NCBI GenBank assembly: GCA_027488575.1 | Contig: JAIYBJ010000029.1 | Location: 1 to 64,000, forward strand | From: Streptomycetaceae bacterium | Lineage (GTDB): Bacteria; Actinomycetota; Actinomycetes; Nanopelagicales; Nanopelagicaceae | DNA length: 64,000 bases | Direction of reading: 5' to 3' | Shown here: positions 10,238 to 18,729 of the stretch, piece after piece | Layout: every line of letters starts with the position of its first letter | How positions within the stretch are numbered: position 1 is the first letter of the stretch | Translations under genes and position numbers: made by a program | Notes under the pieces: generated by a model | What the model was told of the DNA's origin: nothing | Seen by the model: the letters and a program-made list of their open reading frames with translations, nothing else | Databases searched by the model: none

Positions 10238-11063
10238 CTTTTGATGGTCGCCGTCTGCGCGCAAGTACTTCTACACCTGGCGCCATTCGTCTACTAACGA
10301 TCAGAAATCCTGTATGACCAATCATCCGCTGCATGGGTCTGACAGCCAACCCTTCATGATGCCAGTCACGAACGATAGTTTCTGAACTAAGAGGTTCAGT
10401 AAATGATCCATTCTCCTTAAGCGCTTCAGCTGTGGCTGATAGTTGAGTCGTTGTAGCAACATAGGCCAAGAAAACACCTCCTGGTCTTAACACTTCGGAT
10501 GCAAAAGAAATGCACTCCCACGGGGCCAACATATCTAGAATCACTCGATCATATTTTTTGTCGGTAGTTGATTCTTGTACTGAACCAACAGATAAACTCC
10601 ATTGAGGTGGAAGCTCACCAAAATATGTACGGACATTTTCTCGTGCTATCTCCGCGAAATCTTCTCTGCGCTCAAAACTGGATAACTTACCTTCAGCACC
10701 GATAGCCCTGAGTAAAGAAATAGAGAGCGCTCCGCTGCCAACTCCTGCCTCGATTACCTTCGCACCAGGAAAAACATCTGCCACTCCAACAATCATGGCT
10801 GCATCCTTTGGATAAACAATCGTTGCTCCACGTGGCATGGATAAAACGAAATCACCAAGTAATGGTTTAAACGCTGTGAATTTTAACCCGGCGCTGGTGC
10901 TAACAACACTTCCTTCAGGTAAGCCAATCAAATCGTTATGCACTATCCAACCTTTATGTGTGTGCCACTCTTTGCCTGGTGTAATAGTGAAGGTGTACAT
11001 CTTTCCTTTGGGATCGGTAAGTTGGATTCGATCACCTTCGGAGAAAAAACCATCATTAGACAT
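10212..11063 (-). CDS. trmI: tRNA (adenine-58-N1)-methyltransferase TrmI
   Basis: SAM-binding 'VIEAGVGSGALSISLLRAIG', 'DRVILDMLAPWE'; conserved position. Confidence 0.92.
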   Translation of the reverse strand: MSNDGFFSEGDRIQLTDPKGKMYTFTITPGKEWHTHKGWIVHNDLIGLPEGSVVSTSAGLKFTAFKPLLGDFVLSMPRGATIVYPKDAAMIVGVADVFPGAKVIEAGVGSGALSISLLRAIGAEGKLSSFERREDFAEIARENVRTYFGELPPQWSLSVGSVQESTTDKKYDRVILDMLAPWECISFASEVLRPGGVFLAYVATTTQLSATAEALKENGSFTEPLSSETIVRDWHHEGLAVRPMQRMIGHTGFLIVSRRMAPGVEVLARRRRPSKGAYGVSEE

Positions 11064-11108
11064 GGTCCTATCTTATGCGTGCGATAAGTATAAATTGAGA
11101 GTATCTTC

Positions 11109-11867
11109 ATGTTGGTGAGCCAGTTGAGACTTTCCCCGAGCAGGATGAATGATTTTTCCAACTGTCCCCTTCTTTATAAGTATCGAATCATTGATCAAAT
11201 TCCTGAAGCACCTAGCTTGGATGCTGAACGTGGCACCCTGGTTCACACGGTTCTCCATGACTTGTTTGAGTCGCCAGCGCAGTTACGGACACCCCAAAAA
11301 GCAGCTGATCTGCTGCCGTCTAGATGGCAGCAGCAATTAGAAGCAAAACCAGAATTAGCTTCACTCATCACAAGTGAAAAAGAGTGGCTAGATCGAGCAA
11401 CAGCTCTATTGGAAACATACTTTCAATTAGAAAATCCAACTAACTTTGAACCCACACATCGGGAACTGCATCTAGAGCAAGATTTGGCAGATGACATCTA
11501 TCTTCATGGATATGTAGACCGTTTAGATGTAGCCCCTAGCGGAGAAGTTCGAATTATTGATTATAAAACCGGAAAATCGCCAAAACATGGATGGGAAGAT
11601 AAAGCACTGTTTCAACTGAGGGTATATGCGTTGTTATATTGGAAAGAAAAAAAGGTTATTCCAAAATTACTTCAATTAATTTACTTGGGTGACTCAAGTG
11701 TTTTAAAAAATACTCCAACGGAGCAAGAGTTGCTAGCTACTGAGAAAAACTTAATGAAAATCGCGGATTCGATTCGAACCGCTATTGAAACCGATACCTG
11801 GACTCCTCGTAAATCCAAACTGTGTGACTGGTGTTCCTTTAAATCTATTTGCCCTGCCCATAACTGA
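11109..11867 (+). CDS. RecB-family PD-(D/E)XK nuclease
   Basis: 'LRLSPSRMNDFSNCPLLYKYR', 'RIIDYKTGKSP', C-terminal Cys cluster 'CDWCSFKSICP'. Confidence 0.88.
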   Translation: MLVSQLRLSPSRMNDFSNCPLLYKYRIIDQIPEAPSLDAERGTLVHTVLHDLFESPAQLRTPQKAADLLPSRWQQQLEAKPELASLITSEKEWLDRATALLETYFQLENPTNFEPTHRELHLEQDLADDIYLHGYVDRLDVAPSGEVRIIDYKTGKSPKHGWEDKALFQLRVYALLYWKEKKVIPKLLQLIYLGDSSVLKNTPTEQELLATEKNLMKIADSIRTAIETDTWTPRKSKLCDWCSFKSICPAHN

Positions 11868-12507
11868 TACGTAGATTCTCGAAACTCAATTCAGTCAAGG
11901 AAGATATAACCCGTAGTCGATCCTTCTGCGTAATATCAATAAAATGCGGCACGGCTATGGTGAAAGCACCACTCGAAGTTGCAGCCTTAACACCTGTCGG
12001 TGAATCCTCAAGAATCAAACAATTCTCAATACTAACTTTCAAGTTATCCGCTGCCTTCAAGTAAGCTTCGGGATCTGGTTTCGAATTAGTAACATCATCT
12101 GCAGATAATGAAAAGCTAAAAGTATGTGTTGGAACACTCTTTAACACAGAATCAACTAGGACTCTTGGGCTGGCTGAAACAAGCGCTGTTGGAATATTGT
12201 TTTCATATAAATCCTTAAGTAAATCTAAAGCTCCCGGCATTACAGGCGCTCCAGCGCTTAACTTGACTGCCATTTTTTCAATGATCGAGCGAGTGAAGAA
12301 TTCAGGGGATTCGGCATTACCGGACTTATCAAACATGTACTTTCCGACCCGCGTCAGAGGTCCACCTAAACAATAGTTTTGGTCAACCGACGTCCACTCG
12401 TAGCCGTAATCCGCCATCAACTCAGTTTCGGCGAGTAACCACTGTGGTTCGGAATCTACAAACAACCCATCCATATCGAAAAAAACTGCACTGTAAAAAT
12501 CACTCAT
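11845..12507 (-). CDS. HAD-family hydrolase (beta-phosphoglucomutase-like)
   Basis: 'AVFFDMDGLFVDSEP', 'ALVSASPRVLVDS', 'LILEDSPTGVKAA'. Confidence 0.9.
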   Translation of the reverse strand: MSDFYSAVFFDMDGLFVDSEPQWLLAETELMADYGYEWTSVDQNYCLGGPLTRVGKYMFDKSGNAESPEFFTRSIIEKMAVKLSAGAPVMPGALDLLKDLYENNIPTALVSASPRVLVDSVLKSVPTHTFSFSLSADDVTNSKPDPEAYLKAADNLKVSIENCLILEDSPTGVKAATSSGAFTIAVPHFIDITQKDRLRVISSLTELSFENLRISYGQGK

Positions 12508-12509
12508 CT

Positions 12510-13751
12510 TTAAACTGCCAATCCAAGTAACGTATCTAAGGCTCGAGATAGTTCACCTGGTTGACCTCCAGTAAGACCTGCTTGACTTTGCTTTATCCAT
12601 TGTCGCAATATCGAGAAAACTTCTTCTGTATCTAAATTATTAGCTAAAGCATTGACAATACTTTGAATAACTTGGTCTGTGGGAGCGCACTCTGTCTGAG
12701 AAAGTTGAAGAGTCAAATTTTCGAGAAACGTTTGTGATTGGTAAAGAAGGTCTTGGCTCCACATTCTGTCAACGCGATAGTTCTGCATCAACAGTGCACA
12801 TCTAATCGCCATTGGATTAACACCAGATTGTGTCAAAGTGGATACAAAGACTAAATTTCCACGACTCTTGCTCATTTTTTCGCCATCTAAGCCAATCATT
12901 CCGCTGTGTACATACATACGGGAGAAATCTTTTCCAGTGGATACTCGAGCTTGCGCAGCACTCATTTCATGATGCGGAAAAATCAGGTCACTTCCTCCAC
13001 CTTGAATATCGATTAAATACTCATCCTTGCTGTCAGGCTCGAGGTAAGCCAGAGCTATTGCGCAACATTCAATGTGCCAACCAGGTCTACCTTCGCCATT
13101 AATGCTTGGCCATCCTGGTTCATTCTCTCTCTTGCTTAACCAAACCAATGAATCTAGGGCATTCTCTTTACCGGCACGGTCAGGATCTCCCCCGCGTTCG
13201 GAGAATATTTTCATCGCCTCGTTATGAGATAAATGTGATCTAGATCCGAAATTTGCATCACTATGAACACGAAAATACAAATCTTTTTCTACTAGATAGA
13301 TAGCGCCAGCTTTGCGAAGTTCTTCAATTTTATTTGTTACCAATCCTATTGCTTCAACTGCACCGATGTATGAAAGAGGCGGAATAATCCGTAGTGAGGT
13401 CATATCGGAACGAAAGAGATCTATCTGTGATTCAGCCAAAACTTGCCAATCCACGCTGTCACGGCTGGCTCGTTCAAGTAAAGGATCATCTATATCCGTG
13501 ATGTTCTCTACAAATCGAACTTCAGCCTTTGTTGCCCGTAGGTATCGATTAACTAAGTCAAAAGTTAGATAAGTAGCGGCGTGACCCATGTGAGTTGAAT
13601 CGTAAGGAGTTATGCCACACACATACATCCGATAAACATCTTTGCGTGGCAGCTCTTGAATTTTTCTTGACGCGGAGTTGAAAAGGCTTAATGGAGGAAA
13701 TTTAAATCTGGAATCAATGGTAGGTATGTAAACCTCTGGCCACGACTTCAT
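12510..13751 (-). CDS. mshC: L-cysteine:1D-myo-inositol 2-amino-2-deoxy-alpha-D-glucopyranoside ligase
   Basis: CysRS-like 'YVCGITPYDSTHMGHAATYLTFD', 'KMSKSRGN'; lacks the CysRS C-terminal region; located in the mshC neighbourhood. Confidence 0.92.
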   Translation of the reverse strand: MKSWPEVYIPTIDSRFKFPPLSLFNSASRKIQELPRKDVYRMYVCGITPYDSTHMGHAATYLTFDLVNRYLRATKAEVRFVENITDIDDPLLERASRDSVDWQVLAESQIDLFRSDMTSLRIIPPLSYIGAVEAIGLVTNKIEELRKAGAIYLVEKDLYFRVHSDANFGSRSHLSHNEAMKIFSERGGDPDRAGKENALDSLVWLSKRENEPGWPSINGEGRPGWHIECCAIALAYLEPDSKDEYLIDIQGGGSDLIFPHHEMSAAQARVSTGKDFSRMYVHSGMIGLDGEKMSKSRGNLVFVSTLTQSGVNPMAIRCALLMQNYRVDRMWSQDLLYQSQTFLENLTLQLSQTECAPTDQVIQSIVNALANNLDTEEVFSILRQWIKQSQAGLTGGQPGELSRALDTLLGLAV

Positions 13752-13785
13752 GTTCTAATACTAATGCCAAGTGCTATGAACATAC

Positions 13786-14517
13786 TTAAAAGGCCGGCCA
13801 TGGAATAGCAGGCCAATCTTGACTAGGCATGGGAAAAATTCTGGTCTTCAGTAAATCATCAACCCTGTTTATCAGAGCTAGGTATTCAATCTCACTTATC
13901 AAAGATGTTAAGTTTTCAATTTTCCTGGCAGCTAAGTTTGCTGATAAGTCCTTAAGTGATTCTTCTTCATCGCGTGTCAGTGCGTCCCCTGCCCATTGCC
14001 AGAGAACAGTTCGTAGTTTAAATTCATGATGAAAGGTCACCCCATGATCGCATCCGAAAAGCTCTCCGTCTGAACGAGGAAGTAAGTGGCCAATTTTTCG
14101 ATCTGTATTGTTTATAACCGCATCAAAAAGAGCCATTTTTCGTAACTGTGCATCATCAGTACTGAAGAATGAAGCCAAATCTATGGATTCATCAATTTCA
14201 ATCCATTGTTGAACCATTCCTGGACCAAATGGACCATCCCGAAGGATTGTAAAAGGTACTAAATGAAAGTTGCCATGCTTACTAATTAGATACGCAGCGT
14301 ATTCCCGTTGAGCTAAATTCCCGTCTGGGAAATCCCATAGTGGTCGCTCACCAGCTATTGGTTTATAGATGCACTTAATCTTTTCTTCTTTGTAGATGCA
14401 ATCCGCGAGAAGAGTTGCATTGGATGCATCAATCAAGCGTCCTGTAACGATTATTTCCCCTTGTGACAGAACTTCTTCACTGCCTATCATCGGCGATATC
14501 CATTTGATCGCGGACAT
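13786..14517 (-). CDS. SCO1664-family PI3/4-kinase-like protein of unknown function
   Basis: 'CIYKPIAGERPLWDF', 'LFDAVINNTDRKIGHLL', 'FGCDHGVTFH'; true ATG probably 14517 (MSAIKWISP), not the extended 14592. Confidence 0.8.
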   Translation of the reverse strand: MSAIKWISPMIGSEEVLSQGEIIVTGRLIDASNATLLADCIYKEEKIKCIYKPIAGERPLWDFPDGNLAQREYAAYLISKHGNFHLVPFTILRDGPFGPGMVQQWIEIDESIDLASFFSTDDAQLRKMALFDAVINNTDRKIGHLLPRSDGELFGCDHGVTFHHEFKLRTVLWQWAGDALTRDEEESLKDLSANLAARKIENLTSLISEIEYLALINRVDDLLKTRIFPMPSQDWPAIPWPAF

Positions 14518-15038
14518 AAATGACCACCTGGATCGATTGGGATTGCACAGAACGGACATGGAATTCGGCCAGCATTTGCCAACGAGAGACATCTTTTTGC
14601 AAACGCAGCAGCTTGGCTCGGCGAAACATGCACTCTCAGAAGATCAACCGATAAATCTTTTTCATCAAATATAAGTTCATCTTCTTCTTTATCATCGGAA
14701 GAAGTCATCTCTCTTAGTTCGTAAACGATCACAGTATTTTCGGAGTCCCAAGCCATTGCGATCACTCCGGCTCGAAACTCTTCAAAAATTGGTTGTTCCA
14801 GAGGCGCATCATCTGTTTCAAGAGCCTTGATTGAAAGAGTTGGGTCAGATTTCTTGATCTCTCGAAGCATTATTTTGGTTCGTTCTCCGAGAGCGATAAC
14901 TTGGGACTTATCTACGACTACGGAAACAATACGAGAACCTGTTCGCGCCTGAATGAAAAACGTACGCTCTCCAGGCACACCGACTGTTCCAGCTACGAAA
15001 CGTTCGACTGGATTAAATTCATAAACTATCGGAGTCAT
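14487..15038 (-). CDS. DUF3090 family protein with C-terminal zinc-ribbon-like motif
   Basis: 'ERFVAGTVGVPGERTFFIQARTG' and C-terminal 'CPFCAIPIDPGGHLCPRSNGYRR'. Confidence 0.85.
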   Translation of the reverse strand: MTPIVYEFNPVERFVAGTVGVPGERTFFIQARTGSRIVSVVVDKSQVIALGERTKIMLREIKKSDPTLSIKALETDDAPLEQPIFEEFRAGVIAMAWDSENTVIVYELREMTSSDDKEEDELIFDEKDLSVDLLRVHVSPSQAAAFAKRCLSLANAGRIPCPFCAIPIDPGGHLCPRSNGYRR

Positions 15039-15709
15039 TTACGACCTGAACCTCCACCAACGAGAGTCTTTATCGAACGCTTATTCTTTGACAAGAAATC
15101 GAAGTGTGTTGATGAATCATTGAGATGAAGAAGTCTGAAACCACTTTTACTGTGATCCAATACCGAGATTGAAGCGGGGTCAATCACAATCTTTTGGAAC
15201 TTATCTAGTTCTAGGTCGAGACAATCCGCAATGATCGACTTAATAACATCACCGTGGCTCACGATGAGCACAACTCCTCCGTTAGCAGCTTTGATCGCCT
15301 TCATTAATGATTTTCTTGCTCTCATTTGAACATCGATTAGGGACTCTCCTTTAGGAAAAATCATTTTGCTTGGACTTTTCTGCACTATTCGCCACTCTTT
15401 CTTAAGCGAAAGCAGAGATAGTTTTTTCCCGGTCCAGTCACCGTAATCAACCTCTGTAAAACCATGATCAATAACAAGATCTGTTTGAGCAATTTTCTGT
15501 TCCGTCAACCACGGATTTATAGTATGTAAGCACCGTTCAAGGGGACTTATTCGTATGCTCTTGAACTTGAGATTTCCCAATCTCAACCTTAACTCTTTGG
15601 CCTGGTTGGAACCTTTTTTACTCAGGAAGATTCCAGAAGCACGACCAGCTAGAACGCCTTTTTCATTGGCAATTGAATGAGCATGTCGGAGCAAAATCAC
15701 TGTGGTCAC
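15035..15709 (-). CDS. Histidine phosphatase (phosphoglycerate mutase-like, MSMEG_4193 family)
   Basis: 'TTVILLRHAHSIANEKGVLAGRASG', 'VVLIVSHGDVIKSI'. Confidence 0.88.
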   Translation of the reverse strand: MTTVILLRHAHSIANEKGVLAGRASGIFLSKKGSNQAKELRLRLGNLKFKSIRISPLERCLHTINPWLTEQKIAQTDLVIDHGFTEVDYGDWTGKKLSLLSLKKEWRIVQKSPSKMIFPKGESLIDVQMRARKSLMKAIKAANGGVVLIVSHGDVIKSIIADCLDLELDKFQKIVIDPASISVLDHSKSGFRLLHLNDSSTHFDFLSKNKRSIKTLVGGGSGRK

Positions 15710-15758
15710 TCAGCAAGGTTATCGGGATTTAGGAATAGACACTTGCTAGGGTCGGGGC

Positions 15759-16709
15759 ATGCAATTGCGTCGCGCTGGCAAGAGTGGACTGATGCTCTCT
15801 CGTATTGGCCTCGGAACTATGACCTGGGGACGAGATACAGATGAACATGAAGCGGCCGATCAATGCAGAGCTTTTCTCGATGCGGGTGGAAACTTCATAG
15901 ACACTGCAGCCGTTTACGGCGACGGTGATAGTGAAAGAGTTATTGGTGGATTAATTGGAACACTCTTCGAAAGAAATGATGTGGTTATCGCATCAAAGGC
16001 AGGGATTAGTTTCCCTCAAGGAATAAGAAAAGTTGATAACTCACGTTCAGCATTGATCGCACAACTTGACGCATCTTTGCAACGATTAAACACAGATTAT
16101 TTGGATGTGTGGCAAGTTCATACGTGGGACCCTCAAACTCCTTTGGATGACACACTTTCAGCTTTAGATTACGCGTACACAAGTGGTAAAGCACGATACG
16201 TCGGAATATCCAATTTTTCTGGATGGCAGAGTGCTCACGCAATCACACGGCAAGAAGTAATCGCGAATAAAGCGCCTATTACTACAATCCAAAATGAATA
16301 TTCACTGCTAAATCGAAGAGTAGAAGAAGACTTAATTGACGCAGTTGAAAAACTCAATGTTGGTTTCCTGGCATGGTCACCGCTCGGCCGTGGGGTACTC
16401 ACCGGCAAGTACCGCAAAGGGATTCCTAGCGATTCTCGCGCAGCCACCCCTCACTTTGCTTCATTCGTTGAACCGTATCTCTCTGACAAACAAAACCAGA
16501 TAGTTGAGGCAGTTTGTGTCGCAGCTGAAGGACTTGGTTATTCACCGCTAGAAGTGGCACTTGCATGGGTACGGGATTCAGCGCACGTTACAAGTGTAAT
16601 TTTAGGCGCGCGTACTGGTGCACAATTACGTGGAGCTTTATCTAGTGAAGAAGTAACCCTTCCTGATGTTGTGCGCACTGCGCTCAACGAAGTTTCAAGA
16701 GTTTCTTAA
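15759..16709 (+). CDS. Aldo/keto reductase
   Basis: 'MQLRRAGKSGLMLSRIGLGTMTWG', 'NFIDTAAVYGDG', 'YVGISNFSGWQ'. Confidence 0.94.
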   Translation: MQLRRAGKSGLMLSRIGLGTMTWGRDTDEHEAADQCRAFLDAGGNFIDTAAVYGDGDSERVIGGLIGTLFERNDVVIASKAGISFPQGIRKVDNSRSALIAQLDASLQRLNTDYLDVWQVHTWDPQTPLDDTLSALDYAYTSGKARYVGISNFSGWQSAHAITRQEVIANKAPITTIQNEYSLLNRRVEEDLIDAVEKLNVGFLAWSPLGRGVLTGKYRKGIPSDSRAATPHFASFVEPYLSDKQNQIVEAVCVAAEGLGYSPLEVALAWVRDSAHVTSVILGARTGAQLRGALSSEEVTLPDVVRTALNEVSRVS

Positions 16710-18023
16710 AAAATCCTCAAGTACATCAACACCGAATTTAATTCCTTCAACTGGAACGCGTTCATCAACCCCGTGAAACAACGCCATGAAATCTAAGTCT
16801 GATGGTAATTTCAATGGTGAGAAACCGTAACCGGTGATCCCTAGTTCACTTAATGCCTTGTTATCTGTACCACCACTCATCAAATACGGAACGGGAATAG
16901 CTTCGGGGTCAAAAGCAAGGATTGATCGATTCATTGCTTCAACCAAAGAGCCTTCGAAATCGACTTCTAGCGCAATGTCGTGAGTGATAGTTTCTATTGA
17001 AATTTCAGGACCCACAACTTCTTGAATTGTTCGGTTTAGTTCATTCTCAAAACCAGGCAAGAAACGACCATCAACCACTGCGCTGGCAGATTGTGGAATC
17101 ACGTTTGCTTTATAACCTGCTTCTAACATTGTTGGATTTGCAGTATTTTGCAACGTAGCTCCGATCATTCGAGCCATCGGACCAATTTCGGTTAACAACG
17201 GACGCAGATCCTTTTCGTCATACTTATTGCCAGTAACTTCAGCAATTTTTTTAAACAGTACCTTTACAGTCTTTGTATAACGCTGTGGCCATTCATAGGT
17301 TCCTAATTTGGCAACAGCCTCACTTAATTTGGTGATTGCATTCTCAGGATTCATCATTGAACCATGACCTGCGCGGCCAGTTGCACTCAGTTTCATCCAG
17401 TGAATGCCTTTTTGAGCGGCTTCGACAAAATACAGTCGCTTGCCACCAGAGACCGTTACTGAGAAACCACCAACCTCTGAAACTGCTTCGGTGCAGCCTA
17501 CAAAAACTTCGGGATGTTGCGCCACCATCCATCGTGAACCAAAAAGCGAACCTGCTTCTTCATCTGCAAAGAAAGCTAGAACAATATTGCGAGGCGGACG
17601 AATTCCCTTTCGCGCCCACATTCGAACAATCGCAATGATCATCGCGTCCATATTTTTCATATCTACGGCGCCACGACCCCAAATCATTCCTTCTTTTATT
17701 TCAGCGCCAAACGGATCCATACTCCAATCTTGTGCATGCGCTGGAACTACATCTAAGTGCCCATGAACAACTAAACCCGGACGCTCTTGGTTAGTTCCTT
17801 TGATATGCGCAATCACGTTACATCTACCCGGAGCTGATTCATAAATCTTCGAATCAATACCAACTTCGCTTAGTAATTGAACAACCTTTGCGGCTACCGC
17901 TGACTCATCGCCTTTGCCATCACCATAATTAACACTTGGTATGCGGATTAAGCTTTGACAGATCGAAACCGCTTCTGCGTGTAACTCTTCGCGTTCAGCC
18001 GAAGTTAGTTGAATCGATGACAT
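16695..18023 (-). CDS. M20 family metallopeptidase / dipeptidase
   Basis: 'LVVHGHLDVVPAH', 'WGRGAVDMKNMDA', 'FADEEAGSLFG'; ATG at 18023. Confidence 0.92.
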   Translation of the reverse strand: MSSIQLTSAEREELHAEAVSICQSLIRIPSVNYGDGKGDESAVAAKVVQLLSEVGIDSKIYESAPGRCNVIAHIKGTNQERPGLVVHGHLDVVPAHAQDWSMDPFGAEIKEGMIWGRGAVDMKNMDAMIIAIVRMWARKGIRPPRNIVLAFFADEEAGSLFGSRWMVAQHPEVFVGCTEAVSEVGGFSVTVSGGKRLYFVEAAQKGIHWMKLSATGRAGHGSMMNPENAITKLSEAVAKLGTYEWPQRYTKTVKVLFKKIAEVTGNKYDEKDLRPLLTEIGPMARMIGATLQNTANPTMLEAGYKANVIPQSASAVVDGRFLPGFENELNRTIQEVVGPEISIETITHDIALEVDFEGSLVEAMNRSILAFDPEAIPVPYLMSGGTDNKALSELGITGYGFSPLKLPSDLDFMALFHGVDERVPVEGIKFGVDVLEDFLRNS

Positions 18024-18093
18024 GTGCATAGTCTCTCTCAGAAAGTATGCTTTTGCTTCCTTCAAGACCCATTGCTATCGTTAGACCCCACTC

Positions 18094-18177
18094 GTCCGGG
18101 TGGCGGAATTGGCAGACGCGCTAGCTTGAGGTGTTAGTTCCCGCAAGGGATTAGGGGTTCAAGTCCCCTCTCGGACA
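18094..18177 (+). tRNA. tRNA-Leu (anticodon GAG)
   Basis: 7-bp acceptor GTCCGGG/CTCGGAC, anticodon stem CTAGC-TTGAGGT-GTTAG (loop anticodon GAG), long variable arm 'TTCCCGCAAGGGA', T-arm 'GGGGTTCAAGTCCCC'. Confidence 0.95.
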
Positions 18178-18201
18178 CAAAAATGTGAAACTATCAGCAT
18201 C

Positions 18202-18729
18202 GTGAATCTCAGCGATGCATTGTCTCTAATTCGAGAGATACCTGACTTTCCACAACCAGGGATTCTGTTTTATGACGTAACTCCCCTCCTGGGCAATCCT
18301 GATGCCTTCGAGACAACCGTTATTGAGATGTCAGGGACACACCAAAACATAGATTACGTAGCGGGCATGGAAGCAAGAGGTTTTATTTTTGCCTCAGCAT
18401 TAGCAATTCATCAGAGCATCGGGTTTATTCCGATCAGAAAATTTGGAAAATTACCGAGTGAAACCTTCTCCGAAAATTACGGTCTTGAATATGGGACAGA
18501 TACTCTGGAAATTCATAAAGATTCATGCGCACCAGGAACAAAGGTGCTAATCGTTGATGATGTGCTGGCAACAGGTGGAACGGCTTGCGCAGCAATCAAA
18601 TTGGTTCAAAGCGCTGGAGGCGAAGTAAGAGAGATTATTTTCCTCCTTGAAATCACGGCCCTTGAAGGAAGACAGAGAATTCTTAACGAATTCCCTTCTA
18701 TGACAATTCGTTCCTTGAAAGCAACATAA
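18202..18729 (+). CDS. apt: Adenine phosphoribosyltransferase
   Basis: 'IREIPDFPQPGILFYDVTPLL', 'VAGMEARGFIFASALA', PRPP motif 'VLIVDDVLATGGTA'; GTG start. Confidence 0.94.
   Translation: MNLSDALSLIREIPDFPQPGILFYDVTPLLGNPDAFETTVIEMSGTHQNIDYVAGMEARGFIFASALAIHQSIGFIPIRKFGKLPSETFSENYGLEYGTDTLEIHKDSCAPGTKVLIVDDVLATGGTACAAIKLVQSAGGEVREIIFLLEITALEGRQRILNEFPSMTIRSLKAT

Noticed and set aside
14518-14592. Upstream extension of the SCO1664-like ORF (MSLVGKCWPNSM...)
   Set aside because: Overlaps the conserved C-terminal zinc-ribbon codons of DUF3090 in another frame; the ATG at 14517 fits the family start better.
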